From Ceratopteris richardii (taxonomy: Eukaryota; Streptophyta; Polypodiopsida; Polypodiales; Pteridaceae): DNA of 64,000 nucleotides. Within the stretch, counting starts at the first letter, position 1. Each line of letters starts with the position of its first letter. The position numbers were made by a program, and so were the translations under genes. Positions 56,198 through 64,000 of the stretch are shown here, piece after piece. The notes under the pieces are model-generated. The model was given only the letters and a program-made list of their open reading frames with translations. It did no database searches and was not told the origin of the DNA. The DNA lies in contig CM035431.1 of the NCBI GenBank assembly GCA_020310875.1, positions 15,605,767 through 15,669,766 on the forward strand, read 5' to 3'.

Positions 56198-58750
56198 ATG
56201 GCAGATGGATTTCCTTCATCAATTGACAAATTGGATACAGGTAACTACTTAGCCTGATCATTAAGGATGAAAGATTATCTTCAAGGTAGGAATTTATATG
56301 GTTATATAGATGGAGATGAAGTTATGCCAAGTTTCAGGAACAAAGGTCAACCAATACAAGAAGAGCAAGAAGGATTGAGCAAATGGTGTTCCAAGGATGC
56401 ACTTGCAAGGTCTTATCTCCTCAACTCTATATCAGATTTTTTGTTGGCTCACATTAGAAGTTGTAAAACATCTTAGGAAGTGTGGAATGCACTTGAAGCT
56501 TTCTTCTCTTCAAGTACAAAGGCCAAGAAGCATCAACTATGGCTAGAATTCACAACTCTCAAGAAATCTCCCAAACAAAATGTGACTGATTTTGTCACAA
56601 AGATCAAGGACATAGATTATTTGGGAAGAATTGGAGAGGTAATAGATGAAGAAAATATTGTAAGATAGGTCATCAATGGCTTGAAGGCAAATGACAAGTG
56701 GGAAGCATTCACCACAGCTATGGATCTATACATGGATATGCATGTACAAAATCTTAATACACTGATAGGAAAACTACTTACTCAAGAGGCCAAGCTTATC
56801 AGGATTGGAGAAAGCTCCAAAGGTTATCAATCTTCTACCTTGTATAATGATGAAGGAAAGTCCAAAGAAAACAAAGGAAGAGGAAAGAAAGTGGATGATG
56901 AAGTAGGTACACATCAAGCTAACTATGCAGATAGAGGAAGACATGGTAGAGGTAGAGGCAGAGGAGGAAGACAAGGGAGGGGGAGAACCCAAGAATCTAA
57001 TTCATGATCTATTTGTGGATTAACTAATCATGCAACTAAAAATTGCTTTAGGAATTCAAGGAATCAAAGATGCACATGATGCAATAGAGGAAGTTATGGC
57101 TACTCAAGAAGAGTATTCAACAATTACCATCGCAACCATAACAATTACAACCATTCAAACTATCAAGGAGACAATAAGGGAAGAAGAGACTTCAGTAACT
57201 ACAGAGAAGTCTCAAAACAAAAGGACTCATTGCTAATCATGAATATGGCCATGCCACAAGGTAAATCTAATGAGCATGTTTTCTACTTACATTCAGGTTG
57301 TTCGAATCATGTGGCAGGAAACTTGGCCATCCTATCAGATTTAGAAGATTCAACAAACAAGCATGAGGTACAAATAGGAGATGATACAAGACACCTTGTG
57401 GAGAAAATAGGAAATGTCAAAGCACCTGATGGAAACATCAAGCTACTTAGTAAGGTACTCTATGTCACTACCATTACAAAGAATTTAATAATTGTTGGGC
57501 AGATAGTAGAGAAAGGTTTGAAAGTCAGGTTCACAAGAGGAGGAGGATTTTTTGAGGATCCACGCCAAGGATTTAGCAGAATTGCAAAAGGTGAAAAGAC
57601 AGGTAGATTGTTCATATTTGAATTACAAGACACTCTAAAACATTGCTCTCTTTAACTATGGTAGTTAGACACTCATAGAATTGGAAGTTTGGCACAAAAT
57701 TTTAGCACATATTCGTAAAATATCATTAAAGCAAATTGGCAGGGACCAAAGTGTACTTGGAGTCCCTAACTTGTAAAAAAAACACATGATTTATAAGTGT
57801 AGTGCATGTCAATTTGGAAAGTCTCACAGGTTACCATTCATGAAGAAAGGATATATGCATGGAGATCTCTTGGATTTGGTTCATACAGATGTATGGGGAC
57901 CTAGCAAGGATGCTTCAATATCTAGATCAACAAGTTAGAAGTAATCTAGCAAGGATTACTTATGGGTTGATTAACAAGTTACCTTCAAAATCACTTGATG
58001 GCATGACACTATATGAGTGGTAGAAAGAAGGAATATGACAATTGTTGAAGTTGCAAGGTCTATGCAGAGAAGCACTTACCTAATTACTTATGGGTTGAGG
58101 CTGTATCCATAGACATTTATTTCATTAACAGGTTACCTTCAAAATCACTTGATGGCATGAAACCATATGAGGTTTGTAATGGAAGAAGACCAAGATTGGA
58201 TCATTGTAAGATTTTTGGATGTATTGCTTATGCTCATGTTCCTTCACAAGTTAGAGGCAAGATGGATCCCAAAGCAGAAAGGTGTGTATTCATTGGATAT
58301 GACAATAATCAAAAGGGCTACAAATTATTCCACCCAACAACCAAAGGATTCTTGGTGAGTAGAGATGTAGTATTTGATGAGAATAGTTCTTAGTATGAAG
58401 ATTCATGTAGAAAGGTCAAGCTACCTTATGATCTTGAAGAAGATTTTTTGAAACTTATCAAGGATAATTCTTCTAAAGTTGAAGAGTAGGATACCTCAGA
58501 AGATGATGAAGCAACAAAGTACGAAAAAATCAAAATGAGGAAGTCTAAAGGTAAAGCAAAAGTTCAGGAGCTTAGACAAGAGGCAGAATTATCACATCAT
58601 GGCCTAAGAAGGTCCATGAGGGAGAAAAAGAAACCAGAAAGGTATGGGTTTGATACTTCTCTAGTCACTAAAAATTCAATCTATGTAGCACAAGACATAA
58701 ATCAAGAGGCACCTTCAACATTTGAGAGCGCAAAGACAAAATCCCTATTT
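56198..58750 (+). mobile_element. Copia E2 gag, protease and integrase part, broken
   Basis: Gag begins MADGFPSSIDKLDTG near 56198 and continues through 56267-57007. It ends in an arginine/glycine-rich stretch (GRHGRGRGRGGRQGRGR) and a degenerate zinc knuckle. Protease is near 57275-57310 (LHSGCSNHVAGN). The GAG-pre-integrase and integrase blocks lie at about 57640-58150, and the integrase C-terminal part at 58157-58393 (IFGCIAYAHVPSQ, RCVFIGYDNNQKGYKLFHP). The linker to RT, with RRSMREKKKPERYGFD, lies at 58535-58753. A stretch near 57957-58020 is repeated at 58084-58170. It has many breaks and is old. Confidence 0.85.
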
Positions 58751-58909
58751 TAACCCTCAGAACCCTGAATTGGCATAACTTTCTCATACAAACTCCCTTT
58801 GTTGTGATTTTGGGTTTGTCGAAAAGTTTCTAATATGTGGATTATTAGATATAGTATTTTGAAGTTGACCCTTAGGTGGAACTAGGAAACCAAGGAGTTC
58901 CAAAGGATT

Positions 58910-59446
58910 TTGAGCAATACAAGAGAACCTTGGGACTCGAAGACGAGGCTTATGAACCTGAGATCTGGTAGACACCTAGGCAAGAACAGACAAATTGTAA
59001 GATCATCCGAGGCTAGTGTCAATATAGGCAAGTCTTGGGCTCAACAACTTAGTGGTTATCCCTACACATTAAGTTCTGAAACAAGTGAATCAAAACTATC
59101 TTTAAGCATGGAAAGGTCCACACGTACCTCAAGTACTACTTATTTACAAACACCAAAAGGTCTCTATAAGACCCAATTGGAGTATATTAGGAACAACCGA
59201 TTAGGTTCTCGCATATATAAGGATGGCCTGAGGAGATCAATGGTCCAACTCAAAAATCCAGATAAACCTTTTGGACTTGAACACCCAGTGGTCAAGTTCG
59301 AAGAGGGGTCATACATTGATAAGGAAGGAACCCTGTATGTGGTGACTAGCATACCAGACATGACAGATGAATTTGGAAATATCATTCTTGAGAACGACAT
59401 GGGAGACCTAGAGCAAGGAGACCTAGAGCAAGGAGACCTAGGATGA
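58910..59446 (+). pseudogene. Gypsy F3 gag N-terminal part (178 residues)
   Basis: The motif LMNLRSGRHLGKNRQ near residue 14 is typical of the start of several plant Gypsy gag proteins and is also readable in F1 near 21700. The frame ends in three copies of a GDLEQ-like unit. The middle of the frame (LEYIRNNRLGSRIYKDGLRR, LYVVTSIPDMTDEF) is not a domain I can name. Confidence 0.6.
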
Positions 59447-60097
59447 GAACCGAAGATTCCCAGAGGTAAGTCATTCTTGACTAGAGTAATCACTCAAGTT
59501 GAGAGCATAAATAATATCCTATGTAATGTATTGACAAAATTGGTAAATAATAAATGCTATGATTGGGATAAACAGCTTCATCATGCTGTTTGGGCTTATC
59601 GAGTTGCCTACAAAACGGTACTCAATGCCACCCCATCTCAAATGTTCTTTTAGAATGCTATGCTACCATTCGATTTTTTAATCCTAACTTTAAGAGTAGC
59701 AGAAGAGCATGAGTGGAATGGACATGAATCGTCCTCTAGGATCTTTGATCTAGAATGCCTAGGTGAGACGAGGCTATGAGTAGCAACATGCATCTATGGT
59801 GCAAAGAAAAGACAAAAGGCATACTTTGATGCACACCTCAAATATAAAGGATTGAAAGAAGGAGATTTAGTGTTGGTTTATACACTAAAGGAACATGCCC
59901 GCAAATTAGAGAAATGAGGATATGGACCCATGATCATTAATAGAATTTCCACTCGTGGTGCAATTCAATTGGCCACTCTAGAAGGTGACATCTTGCCAAA
60001 CTATATTAGTGGATGTCGAGTCAAGCTGTATCAAGAACGTCTTATAGAGGATATGTTAATGAGACTCAACACTGCTAAGAAGTGAAAAGAAGAAGAG

Positions 60098-60560
60098 TTG
60101 AGGGTTAGAGAAGAGACGCAAGCCGAGGTGAGAGAGAGCATCAGGAAAATTAAGTTAAGGCGACTAGGCCTAGATGTCAACCCAAAAGCCCCGAAATATC
60201 ACATGGACATGTGCCAAAAATTGGGCATAATCAATCGATGCCCCTTTGTTACTGTGGAAGTAGGCCGAGGAAAGAGTGTAAGGACTATGAAAGCCTTGGT
60301 TGACTCAAGTGCAACAACTAGTGCAATTAGACTTTTATACTGCCAAGACCTACAATTGAACATCAAGCCCATAAATCCTATCTCATAGGTTTGGGAGGTG
60401 TGGAAACCCCTTGTTTGGGCGATGTGGAACTTCCCATCTACCTTCAAGATGTTCCAATGAAAGTCAAAATGCTAGTGTGTCACGATGAGGACCTTATAGA
60501 GCCACTTGTCTTGGGTCAAGATTGGATTTACGACCATGCACTGAACTTAAACCTAAGAAG
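60098..60560 (+). pseudogene. Retropepsin-like domain after integrase in Gypsy F3
   Basis: The frame 60098-60388 has FVTVEVGRGKSVRTMKALVD followed by SSATTSAI, close to the D-S/T-G-A-T-T pattern of aspartic protease active sites. Downstream sequence to about 60560 has VLGQDWIYDHAL, the closing block of retropepsin-like proteins. In Gypsy elements protease normally stands between gag and RT. Here it follows the integrase end. It could be an extra domain or a rearranged piece of pol. Confidence 0.6.
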
Positions 60561-62017
60561 TTAACTTCTTCAAGTTTGGATAAAGGAACAATGCATTACA
60601 TTAGAATTAGAGAACTGCATGCTCAGAGATCATGGAAACACACACTCTCTTAGTTCCTCTAAGACCAATCTTCATGAACAAGATGTCGTATGTGTCAAAA
60701 GCTGTATGATCTAGAAGGACTCAATCATGGAAGGACATTTAAAAAGGGAAGCAGACCCTCCTTCTTTTTTGAAGAGTAAAGCATCCACATAGTTCAACCT
60801 CAAAAGCAAGCAAAATAGTACAAGACAAGCGATATATCAAATAGACAAAGAGCCTTCAAGAGTAAAGTCGTTCCAATCATAACGCAGATCTAGGTACAAA
60901 AAGGAGAGCAACCACTAGCCGTGCTACCACAATTCCCACCTAGGCAAGCCAACCATGGGAAGAGAAGAACCAAGCAACCAGGACCAGCTCAACCAAAAGG
61001 TCTTCGACAAATTTGGGTACCAAAAAATTTAGCTGCAGCTCAACAAGGGTGATTACATATGTGGGTTCCCAAAGCACTCTTACATGCACAAAGGCCTATG
61101 CTCTCCACTATGCAAAAGGTCTCAACAAAGAAGCCAAGGAGAGAAAAGGGTAAGAACCGAGCACAACGAACAAAAGAAGATAAACTCAACCCTTCAACAA
61201 AAGTAAGAAGATAATCATCAAGGATATGGGTTTGGAAGCCGAAAGTACCATCTTCTTGTTTTATGCCACCACAAAAAAAAAAAAAAAAAAAGAGAGAGAC
61301 AATACTATGCGCTTGAAGAATCTCATAAAGTGAACCATCAGAAAGGACATCCATTGATAAGAAAGACAAGCCAATGGTCAAACACCATGATGGAAGTACA
61401 ACATGAAGAGATGAACATCAACAGACCTTTCACCATGGTAAGAATTGTATGCTTCAACAACAATATAACCATGATCGATTAGGAAACCTCTTCATCGGCA
61501 TACCCTTGAGCACTTAGCTCAAGACCCAACTTCTTGCACCATAATTCTTCCAATGCATTTCCCAAGTATGCATGCATAGGGCTACATTACAAGGCCATGC
61601 ACAAGGCACATTCTTCTTCCAACCCATCCACTAATTCACTTACCCATCAATCATTATGGGTCACGAGTACTTGTCATGCAAACTAGGAAAGCCATCTTTG
61701 AAAACCAGAGGACATCAAGAGGACAACAACAAGAGCAAGGAAGAAATCCACCGTCCAGAGCTACTCACAATCAACTGTGATAACCTCTTTTGAGAAGCTC
61801 ACAATTTTTGAAAACTCAACAATACACTCTCATTTTGCAATCAAGGAAGAAGTATATATAGAGGGACTAACCATGAAGAATGGGACAAGTGACCCCGCTA
61901 CAGGTGCAAGACACACCGTTGTTGTGGAGACATGAGGAACTTTACCTCTCAAAGTACTACATGGAACAACCACTACAACAAGGGTCTGTGAGGGACGACA
62001 GACTCACGAGGGGGGAG

Positions 62018-62596
62018 TGTTGACAAGCAAGGTCAAGTGCAAGCATAGAATCACATCAGGGAAGTGGACACACAAGAAGAAGGAGAATGTAGGGAGCTCT
62101 AAGAAGCACATGTCAAATTTTCAAAAGAAATCCCTATAAAAATAGTGATTTGTATCACTAAAAACCATTTTAAATACCATTTTCCATTTTTGTAACTCCA
62201 TTTTGTTCAAGCCGAGGAGTCCTCAAGCTTGAGGATTATTAGAAGTATCACCCTGCCAATTTTCATAATTTTTAGACTCCGTTTGAGCCCCCAAATAAGC
62301 CATGGAACCTAATTTTTAACTAGGTCAAACACTAGATCTGGAGAGGGCCAAAACCACCCAAAAAAAACTATAAAAAGGGCTGGAGATTTCATTTTTGGGG
62401 TTATCTTGTTGTAGATTTGAGCTTTGTAAGAGAACTCTTTTGTAATTGAAGTCCTTCCATTGTTCCACTCTTTGTCCTGGCCTTGTGCACGTGTGTGTCT
62501 ATGTGTGTGCATGCTTGTGTGCATTCACTCACACACTTGTGCCATCACTTGCTCACAGTCTTCATACCGGTCCTCATGTCTCTGTGGATTGACATT
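62018..62596 (+). mobile_element. 3' LTR of Gypsy F3 (partial)
   Basis: It begins TGTTGACA directly after the purine tract and aligns with 20331-20920. It shares the GT-rich stretch, the TATA-like TATAAAAAG at 62369-62377 and the block ggtcctca(c/t)gtctctg(c/t)gg. It gives way to Copia I sequence at about 62597. Confidence 0.85.
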
Positions 62597-62599
62597 TAT

Positions 62600-64000
62600 G
62601 AGGTGAATCTCCTCACGTTGGTACTTGGCATTATGCTAGAGTGACAAAAGCCCATCCTTTTGTTGTAGCTAATGCAACAAATGTTCTGGCAGTAGACATT
62701 TTGGCTATAGGGCTGAATGTTTGCTCATAATCAATGCGATATGTTTGTGCATATCCTTTGGCCACCAATCATGCTATGTACCTACTTATGCTACCATCAG
62801 GATTGTGCTTTACCTTGTAAACCCACTTACAGCCTATGGATTTCTTTCCTTATGGCAATGACACCAGCTTCCATGTATCGTTTCTAGAAAGGGCAGCCAT
62901 CTCCTCATCCATAGATTTTTCCCAAATTGAATTTCCAACTTCATCTTCAAAACAAGAAGGTTTAGCATCTTGTATTACCTTGGTCATGTACGCACAATGA
63001 CGAGCCATATAACTATCATATGTCAATCATTGCACAGAATTTTGCATCCTCCCAGATCTTCTTGGTCGTGAGTCACTTCCCCTTGTATCATCAGCATGTG
63101 CCCTTCTGACTGCTGGAGTCTTCACAGAGGGCAATCCAAGTTCCTTATCAAGTCTCTTTTCTGAACCCCTTGAATCTCCATCAATGTCTTCAAAACCTAT
63201 AGATGTTTTACTACCAGCAAAAAGCTTTTCTTTACCTTTCTTTGATGCAGTTGATGAATTTGCTAGACTATAATTTCCACATAATCTTCCACTCCAAGGA
63301 TTTGAGTTGGAACTAGTGCTTGGTGACACATCTGGTCCACTCAAAACTTGAGATTCTACACTTGATATTTCAGCATTTTCTTTGGCATCTGCATAGAAGC
63401 TTGATATTTCATCAAACACCACATCTCTGCTTACCTTCACTTATCATGTGAGTGGGTTATAACATTTATACCGCTTTTGCTCAAGGGAGTATCCAATGAA
63501 GATACATTTTTTCTACTTTTGGATCAAGATTCCTCCTCAACTCATCTGAAACATGTACATATGCAATAAATCCAAACACTTTTTTATAAGTTTGGATTTT
63601 TACCTGTAAACTTTTGTTTATGTATAACTTGATGTAGAGCAGCAGTCAGAGTTTTGTTCATGATGTATACATCAATATGCATAGCTTCTGCCCAATAACA
63701 ACGAGGCATATTCTTCTCAGCCATCAAAGCTCTTGCTATTTCTGCAATATGTCTATTTTTGCATTCAGCAATGCCATTCTATTGTGGTGTGTACCTGCAT
63801 GAAAACTGATGTTGAATTCCATGACTTTTAAGAAAGTTGCTAAACTCATTTGACATGTATTCACCTCCTCTATCAGACCTTAATATCTAAATATACTTTC
63901 ATGTTTGCTTTTCGACCATATCCTTAATGGCAATCAATGAAAGTAACATAGATGTGGTCTTTGTAGGACCCCGAACCTCTGTATGTACTATTTGTTGGAA
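62600..64000 (-). mobile_element. Ty1/Copia family I, integrase to RT part, broken, runs off the window
   Basis: On the minus strand, integrase core lies near 63860-63640 (NKTLTAALHQ, WAEAMHIDVYIMN). The integrase end and variable linker lie at 63440-63027 (VSRDVVFDE, PRRSGRMQNSVQ). The start of RT lies at 62860-62640 (YTWVYKVKHNPDGSISRYIA, GYAQTYRIDYEQTFSPIAKM). The remaining 5' parts would lie beyond 64000. The family differs from A-E by sequence. It has many breaks. Confidence 0.8.

Larger units (their letters stand above)
58760..62596 (+). mobile_element. Gypsy family F, copy F3: gag, integrase end, protease-like domain, 3' LTR; broken
   Basis: The parts in order are as follows. Leader and gag start lie at 58770-59446 (MNLRSGRHLGKNRQ), with a tandem GDLEQ repeat at the end of the frame. 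The integrase C-terminal part lies at about 59566-60075 (HHAVWAYRVAYKTVLNATPS, KKRQKAYFDAHLKYKG, EGDLVLVY). A retropepsin-like domain lies at about 60230-60560. A long 3' non-coding region follows, then a purine tract (cgaggggggagtg) and the 3' LTR at 62018-62596. No RT or RNase H is visible. It is related to F1 and F2 and is old, with many breaks. Confidence 0.8.

Overview
The window looks like intergenic DNA from a large, repeat-rich plant nuclear genome. Plant-type Ty1/Copia and Ty3/Gypsy retrotransposons, plant L1-type LINE tails with a zinc-binding domain after the reverse transcriptase, and long simple-sequence tracts fill almost all of it. I found no convincing host gene, tRNA gene, CRISPR array or organellar gene. 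A seed plant with a very large genome, perhaps a gymnosperm, fits best, but the sequence does not settle the species. Almost all element copies are old and broken. They are treated here as fossils.

Layout. 1-14037 is one giant inverted repeat, with two arms of about 7 kb meeting at base 7014/7015 without a spacer. Each arm carries the same parts: a piece of Copia family A fused tail to tail to a piece of Copia family B, a 5S-rRNA-like segment, a 660-bp GC-rich LTR (family H), and an LTR-like end segment at the axis. 14038-14669 continues family A gag. 14935-15095 is AT-rich and 15120-15480 is extremely G-rich. 15800-20330 is a minus-strand Gypsy (family G). 20331-22200 is the LTR, primer-binding site and leader of a second Gypsy (family F). 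23107-27797 is a Copia copy (C) whose middle is inverted. 27798-30689 holds nothing recognisable except a 140-bp tandem duplication.

30701-31938 is a 5'-truncated LINE with target-site duplications. 32553-32654 is a tiny second LINE insertion. 32886-36814 is a tandem pair of gag-like modules. 36815-37270 is a third LINE fragment. 39458-40258 holds two LTR remnants. 41345-43270 is a satellite and microsatellite zone. 43998-50890 is Copia family E (copy E1), whose LTR is split by the best-preserved element here, Copia D (44957-49880, two 230-bp LTRs, GTACA duplications). 51500-53930 is a minus-strand 3' part of Gypsy F, 54130-58750 is a permuted Copia E copy arranged around one LTR, 58760-62596 is a plus-strand Gypsy F remnant, and 62600-64000 is a minus-strand Copia piece running off the window.

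How it fits together. The order of events can partly be read: D entered the E1 LTR, LINE tails entered a Gypsy-like gag region, F lies against G, and the A/B fusion predates the palindrome because both arms carry it. The palindrome deserves the most caution. Its arms differ mostly by one-base length changes in homopolymer runs, a pattern more like two noisy reads of one molecule than evolutionary divergence. I do not see a convincing new biological system. The best leads are the palindrome, a protease-like domain placed after integrase in Gypsy F, the 5S-like segment, two arrays of short palindromic motifs, and the inverted or permuted Copia copies.
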